From positions 1 through 29,278 of the IMG/VR virus record IMGVR_UViG_3300009034_000171: a stretch of 29,278 nt of DNA; one strand, 5' to 3'. This document shows, piece by piece, positions 20,573 to 27,213 of this stretch. The stretch is from a virus. Each line of letters starts with the position of its first letter. Positions within the stretch are counted from its first letter, which is position 1. The notes beneath the pieces were generated by a model. That model saw nothing but the letters and a program-made list of their open reading frames with translations. It did no database searches and was not told the DNA's origin. A program made the translations under genes and the position numbers.

Positions 20573-20596
20573 TATTTTCACATTTGTCTGAAAATA
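20573..20596. promoter_or_regulatory. operator-like dyad before the rightward promoter
   Basis: TATTTTCA (20573-20580) and TGAAAATA (20589-20596) are perfect 8-bp arms with an 8-base centre, ending 13 bases before the -35 of the plus-strand promoter. Position and symmetry are those of a repressor or activator site. The HTH protein encoded first in this operon is the obvious candidate ligand, by inference. Confidence 0.55.
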
Positions 20597-20609
20597 AACC
20601 CAGAAATCC

Positions 20610-20638
20610 TTGACATCTCCATAACTCTATGGTATAAT
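20610..20638 (+). promoter_or_regulatory. rightward sigma-A promoter
   Basis: -35 TTGACA (20610-20615), 17-bp spacer ending in TGG, -10 TATAAT (20633-20638), fully consensus with an extended -10; start near 20645. It drives the short plus-strand operon and stands back to back with the leftward promoter about 290 bases away. Confidence 0.9.
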
Positions 20639-20671
20639 GTAGTATAAGACCACATAGAAAGGAGTGAGAAT

Positions 20672-20953
20672 ATGGAAATAGGGGGAGCTTGCATGGATGA
20701 ACTCACGGAGGATATTAGCAATCAATTCATCACAAGGGCAGAGGCAGCAACCCTCTGGAATTGTACGCGGGGAAACATCCATTACCACATTAACAAGGGA
20801 CATCTGCGCGAATATGATGTTGGCGGGATTGATATGGTGCTGCGCTCTGAAGTGGAGCAGTTAATAACACGCATGGCTCAGGAATACCCGGAAAAGTATT
20901 TGCCTGTATCTGAGGAAAGCGATGTCACTTCATGCCTCAAAAAAAGACCTTAG
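20672..20953 (+). CDS. helix-turn-helix DNA-binding protein
   Basis: 93 residues. FITRAEAATLWNCTRGNIHY with HINKGHLREYDVGGIDMVL and SEVEQLI is the short winged HTH of MerR/excisionase-like proteins. AAGGAG lies eight bases before the ATG. First gene of the rightward operon, next to an operator-like dyad, so it is a good candidate for the regulator of the divergent region. The C-terminus (VSEESDVTSCLKKRP) overlaps the next gene by 32 bases. Confidence 0.72.
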   Translation: MEIGGACMDELTEDISNQFITRAEAATLWNCTRGNIHYHINKGHLREYDVGGIDMVLRSEVEQLITRMAQEYPEKYLPVSEESDVTSCLKKRP

Positions 20954-21221
20954 ACAATTGACCAAAGGTCGCAATCCAGATATGAGCCAGAAGGATCTGC
21001 AAAAGATCAAAGGCGACCACTCTGATGTCACTCAGCGGAAAGACCTTCCAACTGCAACAGAAGAAATCCATAAACTGAGGAGAGAATTGGATGCGATGAA
21101 ACAAGAGCTATCCTACATCAAACATCAATCCGAAAACGCCTATGCTATCGCTGTGGATGTCAGACACCGGCTCAATGCCCATGTATCACCAGACGAGGAC
21201 ACAGATGAATCTGAGAGATGA
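20922..21221 (+). CDS. coiled-coil hypothetical protein
   Basis: 99 residues. The N-terminal 45 are basic and polar; residues about 46-85 (EEIHKLRRELDAMKQELSYI and onward) form a heptad coiled coil, and the tail is acidic. GAGGAAA precedes the ATG, which lies inside the end of the HTH gene, so coupling is likely. It could oligomerise with or modulate the HTH protein; this is from position only. Confidence 0.6.
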   Translation: MSLHASKKDLRQLTKGRNPDMSQKDLQKIKGDHSDVTQRKDLPTATEEIHKLRRELDAMKQELSYIKHQSENAYAIAVDVRHRLNAHVSPDEDTDESER

Positions 21222-21870
21222 AATCAAAGGACGTGCGGTTGCCGCACTGACGCAAGCCGAAGCAGACCTCGCAGCAGGCTATACAATCCGTGCTAGAAAC
21301 ACCGCCAGACAATGGAACTGGCAGAAGACAGTCCCCCGGCACATCCTCCAGAAATTTCGTGCCATAGACCGTCAAGCATCCCTCCTGGAGCGCAATGAAA
21401 CAAAATCCCCTAAAGCCATTGGCATGGATCAATATGGCTTCTATTTCGACTTCACAGGTCATGAAGCAGAAGGATATTGCTTTTGGTGCGGCATCGAGAC
21501 CAAAGGACGCTATTGCTGTGAAGGCCATCGTCGAATCTATCTGGATCAATTCCATTGGATGGATGCAAAGTGGGCTTGCTGGCATCGCTCACGCCTGCTA
21601 GATGGAGCATATTCTTGTGCTGATTGTAGAACCCAAATCGCTGGCAGATATGAGAGTTTTGTCGTTCATCATGTCTTCCCGATAGATGGAGAGGATCGGA
21701 ATTGGCACTGGCTCAATAGACCACAGAATCTCGTCCTACTTTGCAAATCCTGTCATGGAAAGAGACATGCACAATGGAACTACCTAATGCGGAGAGCCTC
21801 AGAACCATATCAGAATCGCCCACCAGATCCTCAACTTGAATTCCGTTTCATGGACACACAGGGAGAATAA
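21205..21870 (+). CDS. HNH nuclease with additional zinc motif
   Basis: 221 residues from MNLRDEIKGRAVAALTQAEA; the start overlaps the previous stop by 17 bases. The N-terminal 90 residues are helical. Two metal sites follow: CFWCGIETKGRYCCEGH (about 112-128) and the HNH core CADCRTQIAGRY, FVVHHVFPIDGEDRN, NLVLLCKSCHGKRHA (about 160-205). It is larger than the HNH gene on the other strand and not closely related to it. Likely a DNA endonuclease; recombination, homing or packaging roles are all possible. Confidence 0.82.
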   Translation: MNLRDEIKGRAVAALTQAEADLAAGYTIRARNTARQWNWQKTVPRHILQKFRAIDRQASLLERNETKSPKAIGMDQYGFYFDFTGHEAEGYCFWCGIETKGRYCCEGHRRIYLDQFHWMDAKWACWHRSRLLDGAYSCADCRTQIAGRYESFVVHHVFPIDGEDRNWHWLNRPQNLVLLCKSCHGKRHAQWNYLMRRASEPYQNRPPDPQLEFRFMDTQGE

Positions 21871-21873
21871 TCA

Positions 21874-21981
21874 ATGCTAAAAGTGCTTGGTGTTATCGCA
21901 ATGTATTTGATAACGGGATGGATCGCCTTTTGTGGCATCTGTAATATCTGGGAGAAAAATGATGATAATGCGAATCGGTAA
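21874..21981 (+). CDS. 35-residue single-pass membrane peptide
   Basis: Short gene with GGGAG eight bases before its ATG, three bases after the HNH stop. The peptide MLKVLGVIAMYLITGWIAFC, followed by GICNIWEKNDDNANR, has one hydrophobic helix and a polar tail. Its end overlaps the macro-domain gene start by 23 bases. It resembles the 33-residue membrane peptide at 6.0-6.1 kb in design, but not in sequence. Function unknown. Confidence 0.6.
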   Translation: MLKVLGVIAMYLITGWIAFCGICNIWEKNDDNANR

Positions 21982-22441
21982 TATGTGGGATGTATTTGGA
22001 GATGGAAATGCTCTATGGATATTCACAGGGAATGGATGTACTAACAAACAGGGCTCATTAGTCATGGGCAGAGGTTTGGCTCTTGATGTCAAGCGAAGGA
22101 TACCTCAGATTGCCAAATTCTTTGGCCTAGAATTGATCCGAAGATTTGCCGCCTCCAACCATTATGGAATTCCGGCCGTCTATGGTCTTCTCACTTGTGG
22201 CACAATTCCAACCCAGAGAATTGGTCTCCTTCAAGTGAAAAGACACTTCAAAGAGAGAGCCGATCTCTGCTTAGTCGGATACTCACTCACAATGTTAAAA
22301 GGATGGATGCTCCCAACTGACAAGATTCACGTCAACTTTCCAGCCATAGGATATGGTCAACGCACCGAAGCAGAAGTCCTACCGCTGCTTCAGGAGTTTG
22401 ATGATAGGCTCACTGTTTGGAAGTTCCCTCCATCTGCCTAA
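21959..22441 (+). CDS. macro-domain-like protein
   Basis: 160 residues, start chosen at an ATG four bases after GGGAG (a second ATG follows directly). Features of a macro domain are: ALWIFTGNGCTNKQGSLVMG, then RGLALDVKRRIPQIAKFFG, a central YGLLTCG strand, and VNFPAIGYGQRTEAEVLPLL. These correspond to the nucleotide-binding N-G and G-x-G regions. Macro domains bind or hydrolyse ADP-ribose and derivatives; phage examples may reverse ADP-ribosylation or NAD-linked defence, which is inference. The last 32 bases overlap the convergent gene on the other strand. Confidence 0.68.
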   Translation: MMIMRIGNMWDVFGDGNALWIFTGNGCTNKQGSLVMGRGLALDVKRRIPQIAKFFGLELIRRFAASNHYGIPAVYGLLTCGTIPTQRIGLLQVKRHFKERADLCLVGYSLTMLKGWMLPTDKIHVNFPAIGYGQRTEAEVLPLLQEFDDRLTVWKFPPSA

Positions 22442-22622
22442 GATAGTCGGTCTTGCCAACGAACTTGACGGGATGCCTTTGAAGGTGTCCACGCTTATAA
22501 ATCACCTTTCCGTATACCTCCCACCCATTCCCTTTCATTTTTTCCTCAATGGCTTGCTTGTCATCCTCCGATCTCGCGTGATATTCAAACCATGTGCCGT
22601 CCTTCTGGAATTGAAAAAACAT
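22410..22622 (-). CDS. hypothetical protein, possible 3' part of a frameshifted gene
   Basis: 70 residues (MFFQFQKDGTWFEYHARSED, then KMKGNGWEVYGKVIYKRGH). The ATG has no ribosome site and lies inside the preceding 47-residue frame, at a T6 run. Removing one T would join the two frames into one 105-residue protein. Overlaps the macro-domain gene end by 32 bases on the opposite strand. Either a coupled separate gene or one half of a broken or wrongly assembled gene. Confidence 0.5.
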   Translation of the reverse strand: MFFQFQKDGTWFEYHARSEDDKQAIEEKMKGNGWEVYGKVIYKRGHLQRHPVKFVGKTDYLRQMEGTSKQ

Positions 22623-22728
22623 TATTAGACTTCGTGGTCAACTTCCAGCAAATATCAAAATCGAGCCTTGCGGTCTCAATCCCCAAGTCCGCTGCTACCT
22701 TCTTGATTCTCTCTGTTTGGTCTTCCAT
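22585..22728 (-). CDS. 47-residue frame, possible 5' part of a frameshifted gene
   Basis: Starts four bases after AAGGAGGGG, an excellent ribosome site. The product MEDQTERIKKVAADLGIETA, then RLDFDICWKLTTKSNN, is a plausible folded start, but after the T6 run it continues only as VFSIPEGRHMV to a stop. The downstream frame (22410-22622) lacks its own ribosome site, which suggests they were one gene. Confidence 0.5.
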   Translation of the reverse strand: MEDQTERIKKVAADLGIETARLDFDICWKLTTKSNNVFSIPEGRHMV

Positions 22729-22742
22729 AACCCCTCCTTATA

Positions 22743-23228
22743 TCAAAACGGTGGCGAGTCTGGCTCTTCCCAGTAGTCCATTAGTGTATAAGCATCATCA
22801 GAAAAATCCGCCAGATTATAATATCCACAGCAGGAGCATGTATCCGTGAAACCACCATCATAATAGCTGGCTGCCCCACAATGAGGACAGTCAATGATGA
22901 GGATTTCATCAGCCGGTTTATCTTGTGAAAGCAAGCCAAGTTTTTCCAGATGCTTCTCCAAATCATAATCTGGATCGGCTTTGCATTGGCTATTATCTAC
23001 CATCTTCTCAAACTCTCGCTTCGCCAATGCCAATGTGATTGGCAGATTTGGTTCTGGCTCCTCGATCTGCTCGTTGATCTCACAGATCTCCTGATCATAA
23101 GCGTGAGTCTCCCGATCTATGTAACAGCAATTTCGGATGTCGTCAATACCATCAGCACATCCTGTGGAAGAGCAAAACTGTGGGCAATAGCCACAGGATT
23201 CTGGGTTTGGGGCAAAATCATTTGTCAT
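22743..23228 (-). CDS. Cys-rich zinc-binding hypothetical protein
   Basis: 161 residues with 15 Cys. The N-terminal cluster (CGYCPQFCSSTGCADGIDD, later NCCY) and a C-terminal zinc ribbon (CPHCGAASYYDGGFTDTCSC-CGYY) are separated by an acidic helical part. The ATG overlaps the upstream stop; the ribosome site is weak (GGGAG 13 bases away), suggesting coupling. No family recognised. The C-terminal ribbon may bind DNA or RNA. Confidence 0.65.
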   Translation of the reverse strand: MTNDFAPNPESCGYCPQFCSSTGCADGIDDIRNCCYIDRETHAYDQEICEINEQIEEPEPNLPITLALAKREFEKMVDNSQCKADPDYDLEKHLEKLGLLSQDKPADEILIIDCPHCGAASYYDGGFTDTCSCCGYYNLADFSDDAYTLMDYWEEPDSPPF

Positions 23229-23472
23229 CTCTTTTTGGCTCTCCCTTCTCCAGTATTAGATTGTCCGACCATGAATGGGAACATCCACAATCGCCGTTGG
23301 TGCATCTCCATCTATACTCACAGCAAAGCCTACCTACATCGCTCGCCACATTGCTGATTGTAGGTTCTCCAATAATGAGCACATAAATTTGGCGATGGCA
23401 ATTATAGCAGCGATAATGTTGCTCCATATACTTCGTCAAATTAAGCTCCGCAAATACCTCATATGTCGTCAC
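23218..23472 (-). CDS. zinc-ribbon hypothetical protein, 84 residues
   Basis: Contains YRCYNCHRQIYV and RCTNGDCGCSHSW: two Cys pairs around a beta segment, an Ogr/Delta-like arrangement (that family gives small zinc-finger transcription activators of phage late genes). The likeness is only in spacing. GTG start after GGGGGGAAG, overlapping the previous stop by GTGA. A regulator is possible, not shown. Confidence 0.6.
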   Translation of the reverse strand: MTTYEVFAELNLTKYMEQHYRCYNCHRQIYVLIIGEPTISNVASDVGRLCCEYRWRCTNGDCGCSHSWSDNLILEKGEPKRDDK

Positions 23473-23789
23473 GCGTCTTCCCCCCTTTCCAACTCTCTTG
23501 TCTTCTCACTGGCTCTTTCCTGTGCCAGTTTTTTCGCCTCCTGGATGCCGAGGTTTCCATCTTCCTCCATCTTGTCAATTATCCATTGGAGGCTCAGCTT
23601 TTCTTTATTGATTACTCTGATCTCCTCTGCGCGCTCTCTTTGTGCTTCTCTGAGCATCAATGACATCTCCAGTTTGGCTTCGGATAGCTCATAATAAGCC
23701 TTCTTGAAATGTCTCAACTTGCGTTGTAGCCGCAAGACTTTTCTGGTCTCCTCATAGAGCATTCTAGTCATCATTTCTAGTGGTTTCAT
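23469..23789 (-). CDS. coiled-coil hypothetical protein
   Basis: 106 residues from MKPLEMMTRMLYEETRKVLR, ten bases after GGGAG. Almost entirely helical and charged, with heptads across about 20-95 (LSEAKLEMSLMLREAQRERA, QEAKKLAQERASEKTREL). No family recognised. Overlaps the upstream gene by 26 bases and the next by GTGA. Confidence 0.6.
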   Translation of the reverse strand: MKPLEMMTRMLYEETRKVLRLQRKLRHFKKAYYELSEAKLEMSLMLREAQRERAEEIRVINKEKLSLQWIIDKMEEDGNLGIQEAKKLAQERASEKTRELERGEDA

Positions 23790-23988
23790 TTTGTGCAAGC
23801 TCCCTTTGTTGTTTTTCATATTGCGCTGTTGTGATGAATTTCGGGCAATCGGGATCTTTGGGATTACCAGGACACGAATCCATCCCCGCCAGTCCAGTTC
23901 CCCATGTGCATTTTAGCCATTTACAATTCCATTCATTGGCTGGAATGTCCCGCCAATCAGAATCAAAGTCAATGTTAGTCTTCCTCAT
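23764..23988 (-). CDS. Cys-containing hypothetical protein, 74 residues
   Basis: Start MRKTNIDFDSDWRDIPANEW with GGAG six bases before it. It has Cys pairs in WNCKWLKCTWGTG and SCPGNPKDPDCPKF, perhaps one zinc site, and a polar tail (KQQRELAQNETTRNDD). Longer starts upstream lack a ribosome site. Unknown function. Confidence 0.55.
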   Translation of the reverse strand: MRKTNIDFDSDWRDIPANEWNCKWLKCTWGTGLAGMDSCPGNPKDPDCPKFITTAQYEKQQRELAQNETTRNDD

Positions 23989-24241
23989 GTCTCTCTCCAT
24001 GTAACCTCTGGAAACATCTAATCGCTCGGATACGAGCATAATATCGCTGGATGCTTTGACGCTCTTCTTTGATGCGTTGCCTTCTAATTTTGCGACTATA
24101 ATTTCCCCAAACTCCTTTGCGCCCGCGATAGCTCTTCAGCGTAGAACTGGCTATAGTAAGCCCATCGCACATATCAGACAAATGCTTATCTAGCGTCCCT
24201 CTATCCGGCACAGAGACTCTATAACCCATCTGGATAATCAC
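23975..24241 (-). CDS. basic hypothetical protein, 88 residues
   Basis: Strongly basic (SYRGRKGVWGNYSRKIRRQR, then IKEERQSIQRYYARIRAIR), so probably nucleic-acid binding. The start is uncertain: GTG at 24241, or ATG at 24229 just before the upstream stop (CAG-ATG-GGT-TAT). Its coding status rests on position and on overlaps with both neighbours. Confidence 0.5.
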   Translation of the reverse strand: MIIQMGYRVSVPDRGTLDKHLSDMCDGLTIASSTLKSYRGRKGVWGNYSRKIRRQRIKEERQSIQRYYARIRAIRCFQRLHGERHEED

Positions 24242-24419
24242 CAGCCCTTTCCCTGATCCTATTGACCATTCTCTGTAATTGTGGATAATAAATGCTCAAT
24301 TGCCCGTTAAGCCACCGGACAAATGATTCGCGCTCTTGCTGCGCTGCTTCATCTGCTGGCGGCCCTTTCCAATGTCCCTCAAACCGTAGCGTCAATTCTG
24401 CCTCAAATTTCTTCTCCAT
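24219..24419 (-). CDS. hypothetical protein, 66 residues
   Basis: MEKKFEAELTLRFEGHWKGP, then FVRWLNGQLSIYYPQLQRMV, follows GAAGGA by suitable spacing and overlaps the previous gene by 17 bases. One strand pair and two helices are predicted. No family recognised. Confidence 0.55.
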   Translation of the reverse strand: MEKKFEAELTLRFEGHWKGPPADEAAQQERESFVRWLNGQLSIYYPQLQRMVNRIRERAGDYPDGL

Positions 24420-24642
24420 TTGTATCCTTCTTCCGTATACCACACCAGGGAACGAGCAACACTCCGCAATCACATCGTTTCCCTGATCCAAAAAAACTCC
24501 AAACGTATACCAAAATCCAAGACTGGCAAAAAGAACATTTCACCATCCTACTTGATCTGCCATATTCTGGATACACAGGGCCAACCCCATCTATTTCTCT
24601 TGCCTCGACACCTTCGATTTTGCATGTCTCTTTTGTCATCAT
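24403..24642 (-). CDS. zinc-ribbon hypothetical protein, 79 residues
   Basis: Tandem ATGs eight bases after GAGAGGG, 14 bases after the methylase stop. CSFCQSWILVYVWSFFGSGK, then RCDCGVLLVPWCG, forms a zinc ribbon around a hydrophobic centre. Longer starts would run inside the methylase gene in another frame. Function unknown. Confidence 0.55.
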   Translation of the reverse strand: MMTKETCKIEGVEAREIDGVGPVYPEYGRSSRMVKCSFCQSWILVYVWSFFGSGKRCDCGVLLVPWCGIRKKDTNGEEI

Positions 24643-24656
24643 ATCGAAAGCCCTCT

Positions 24657-25427
24657 CTAATATGTCAACGCCATCTCTCCCTGCGCTGTCAGCTTCTCCA
24701 TTCTCACCTTGCCCTCTGTGATGTACTCCTCGCTTAACTCCATGCCAATATAATGCCTCTTCATCTGGCGACAAGCGATTGCTGTCGTCAAACATCCCAT
24801 GAATGGATCAAGGACGACATGACATGGATTCGTGAACGCCCTCAAAACCTCCCGCGTCAATGCCAGCGATGTCTGCCCCGGATTAGTCGTGCGCCCCTCT
24901 TTGTAGTAGAATCCCTCTCCTGGAAGTCGGATGTTTTTCCACAAGTCTTTTATTGATTGTCCCTTTGGCTGATCTACTGCCCACGATGTTGTCAAGAGAC
25001 CATGCCATTGCATAGCAATTCGCGTGCTCCCAAACTTGTTGCCGGCGGCTCGCTTCTCTACAATGATCAACTTGGCTTCTGGCATCATGCTCCAGAAGGT
25101 ACGGACTCGCTCTTGGCATAGAAAGATAGCCACGCCATTTCGGGAGATCCTGTGCGCTTGATATAGGACATCCGAATGGAATCGCCAATACTGACGCGGC
25201 TCAAGGTTATCCCTAAAGACTCCATAATTTTTCTTTTTGTTGTATGGTGGATCATAAAATACGAGCTGGACACTGTTGGCAGGCATTCCTTTCATCATAT
25301 CCAGACAGTTAGCGCAATATACCTTGTCTATCTCTGGCATCTCACCAGTTGAATGAAGAAAATCTCTCCTCTCAGTGGATGGATATTGTGATGCCGTTTC
25401 TTGTAACTTATTCTTTCTCTGGCTCAT
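24657..25427 (-). CDS. DPPY-type DNA methyltransferase (N6-adenine or N4-cytosine)
   Basis: 256 residues. Motif IV DPPY is at about residue 60 (VQLVFYDPPYNKKKN), and the SAM-binding motif I lies near the C-terminus (VVLDPFMGCLTTAIACRQMK, then YIGMELSEEY): the beta-class order. In motif I the usual GSGTT reads GCLTT, a notable change near the SAM pocket. The enzyme would methylate amino groups in DNA, giving protection from restriction. ATG 25427 follows GGAGG by nine bases and overlaps the upstream gene by 20. Target sequence cannot be deduced. No endonuclease gene lies beside it, so it is an orphan methylase. Confidence 0.85.
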   Translation of the reverse strand: MSQRKNKLQETASQYPSTERRDFLHSTGEMPEIDKVYCANCLDMMKGMPANSVQLVFYDPPYNKKKNYGVFRDNLEPRQYWRFHSDVLYQAHRISRNGVAIFLCQERVRTFWSMMPEAKLIIVEKRAAGNKFGSTRIAMQWHGLLTTSWAVDQPKGQSIKDLWKNIRLPGEGFYYKEGRTTNPGQTSLALTREVLRAFTNPCHVVLDPFMGCLTTAIACRQMKRHYIGMELSEEYITEGKVRMEKLTAQGEMALTY

Positions 25428-25611
25428 CAGAAACCCCCTCCAACTCATTTTCATGATACCAGGTTATATTTTCCTCCAATCGCCTATCCAAGCGATAATG
25501 ATTTTCGATTGTCGTTTCCCACACTTGCACGACTTTGGCATGACAAACAGGCCCAGACTGCAATCTGACTGACACCAAATCGCCAACATTAAACTTCGGA
25601 CTCTCGCTCAT
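25408..25611 (-). CDS. small SH3/KOW-like hypothetical protein
   Basis: 67 residues. FNVGDLVSVRLQSGPVCHAK, then VVQVWETTIENHYRLDRR and TWYHENEL, has the strand pattern and VGD turn of a small SH3-like barrel. ATG seven bases after GGGAGG. It immediately precedes and overlaps the methylase, so an accessory DNA-binding role is possible but unproven. Confidence 0.58.
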   Translation of the reverse strand: MSESPKFNVGDLVSVRLQSGPVCHAKVVQVWETTIENHYRLDRRLEENITWYHENELEGVSDEPEKE

Positions 25612-26044
25612 CACAAACCTCCCTCCATGCAGCGATCCGATTGTGCGTTGGGATAAAATCACCGATAAATAATTCCTTAAATAATTCCTTACCTGTTGCT
25701 CCATCCACAATCTGCGCCCACACAAGACCGCTGGTCTTCTCCGCTGCTTCTTTGGCCTGATCGATATAATTGAAACTACCTATAAAATCACTCCATCCAC
25801 CAGAAGCGGCAAAGCGATTAGAGCCAAAGAGAATAAACCTCCGCAGCCATTTAGCTTCTCCACACTCCTGACGAGCGACTTTGTATGCCCTCACAGCACG
25901 ATGATGTGCCTTCTCGATGTCACTTGACCAAAGCCTACCAATCGGATCAATGCCCTGAATCATGCGGTGAAGTTTATCATTTAGCTTATGGACATCATCT
26001 ATATCATCTATTGCAAAAGCAAGAGTCGTTCTGACAAAGTACAT
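25589..26044 (-). CDS. hypothetical protein, 151 residues
   Basis: MYFVRTTLAFAIDDIDDVHK, then long helices (RLWSSDIEKAHHRAVRAYKV, FNYIDQAKEAAEKT) and a strand-rich end (LVWAQIVDGATGKELFKEL). No family recognised. AGAGG lies nine bases before the ATG. It overlaps the previous gene by 37 bases and the next by 23, typical of coupled phage genes. Confidence 0.6.
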   Translation of the reverse strand: MYFVRTTLAFAIDDIDDVHKLNDKLHRMIQGIDPIGRLWSSDIEKAHHRAVRAYKVARQECGEAKWLRRFILFGSNRFAASGGWSDFIGSFNYIDQAKEAAEKTSGLVWAQIVDGATGKELFKELFIGDFIPTHNRIAAWREVCDERESEV

Positions 26045-26274
26045 TTTTCAATAACCTCTTGGATAAACAACTGCCTGGGATAGCCTTGCCCGTTCTTGCC
26101 ACTACATTCGACAATGCCAACGTGGAAATCTGTTGCACATTTGGTGCATAAGGCATTATACCCCTCCCGCTGTGGCGGTCTACTCCAGCAGCATGTGGCG
26201 CACGGCTCTCTCATAACATCACTACACACATAGTTAGCAAGTCTGATCGCGATCATATACATTCCCTTTTTCAT
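26008..26274 (-). CDS. zinc-binding hypothetical protein, 88 residues
   Basis: Eight Cys: YVCSD, EPCATCCWSRPP, ALCTKCAT, VECSG, EKCT. The arrangement CATCCW...CTKC suggests one or two zinc knuckles. GGGAGG is upstream of the ATG. No family recognised; coupled to the following gene by a 37-base overlap. Confidence 0.58.
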   Translation of the reverse strand: MKKGMYMIAIRLANYVCSDVMREPCATCCWSRPPQREGYNALCTKCATDFHVGIVECSGKNGQGYPRQLFIQEVIEKCTLSERLLLLQ

Positions 26275-26307
26275 AGAAATAGTCCCTCCCTCCTCCCCTG
26301 ATCACCG

Positions 26308-26574
26308 TTACTCCTTTACAGGCAGCAGACGCAATATGAACAGAGGATATTCGTTCTCCTCGTTCTCGCGGCGGAGAATATCATACAATTCGGATTTCTC
26401 TAGGTCAACGTTGCCCGTCAACAGAAATCCGCTATGAAGTTCCCCATCGGTGGACGCCAACTCTAATGGTCTCTTCTCCGCAGAGTCGGGCTTCTTCTTG
26501 CTGGGATCTACAAATCCCCATAATTCAAGCTCGACTTTGTGCTTGCTGGTTATTGGCTTGTCCTCTTTTGCCAT
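26308..26574 (-). CDS. hypothetical protein, 88 residues
   Basis: MAKEDKPITSKHKVELELWG, a lysine-rich linker (DPSKKKPDSAEKRP) and a helix-strand end (SELYDILRRENEENEYPLFI). AAGGAGG lies seven bases before the ATG. Not recognised. The 39 bases before it hold no gene. Confidence 0.6.
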   Translation of the reverse strand: MAKEDKPITSKHKVELELWGFVDPSKKKPDSAEKRPLELASTDGELHSGFLLTGNVDLEKSELYDILRRENEENEYPLFILRLLPVKE

Positions 26575-26613
26575 TCAATTCACCTCCTTCCAATGAAATA
26601 TCATACACTGACT

Positions 26614-27183
26614 CTATAGATGCTCGATCTTGACCTGAACTGGCTTCGCGAAGAGCTTAACACATCGCTCCGCCAGTATTCGCCTGTGCGCTTTCACTGG
26701 CGACGCTTCTGGTGATAGAAGAGCGACCTTGAAATTGTAATGAATTCTCTGCTCTATATAGATTGCCAATGTGTGAACATTCATAGCAGCAGAGTGATCG
26801 CTATCCAGCCACTCCTCGTATTCACTCAATGTGCCTTGAGTCTTGCCAAGAGTCCACCACCATAGGTAGCCAATAGCGCAATCCTCGTCAAGTTTCCGTG
26901 CCAGACCTTCTGTCTTGAATTTCTGAGAGTCCAGTTGCGGCATGAAACACTTTGACCGCGATGTGCTCTCTTTGTGCCTCACGTCTATCACAAGATCAAT
27001 ACCAGCATCTTGAAGCTCCTGAGCGAAAACCTCCCATTTCTTGTTGCCGAATCCAATAGTGCAGAGAATCCGCTCCATCTCTGGCTTTGGTGGCTCATAG
27101 TCCGTTGTGTGCGACTCTGTCTGTATCACTCTTGGTTCCTGCTCTCCTGCTTCAACCTTTACTGTGTCAAATAGCTTCCTCAT
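26614..27183 (-). CDS. DUF488-like protein with changed conserved Cys
   Basis: 189 residues: a 35-residue polar N-terminal extension, then the DUF488 pattern: ILCTIGFGNKKWEVFAQELQ, DAGIDLVIDVRHKESTSRSK, a GLARKL...IGYLWWWTLGK block and ALLSPEASPVKAHRRILAE. Family members usually have a Cys-Glu and a CHR in the last block; here the Cys positions read Ser and Ala while HR remains. DUF488 function is not established. GGAGG lies nine bases before the ATG. Confidence 0.72.
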   Translation of the reverse strand: MRKLFDTVKVEAGEQEPRVIQTESHTTDYEPPKPEMERILCTIGFGNKKWEVFAQELQDAGIDLVIDVRHKESTSRSKCFMPQLDSQKFKTEGLARKLDEDCAIGYLWWWTLGKTQGTLSEYEEWLDSDHSAAMNVHTLAIYIEQRIHYNFKVALLSPEASPVKAHRRILAERCVKLFAKPVQVKIEHL

Positions 27184-27213
27184 AATCAGATGCCTCCTTG
27201 CTGATTAGGATAC

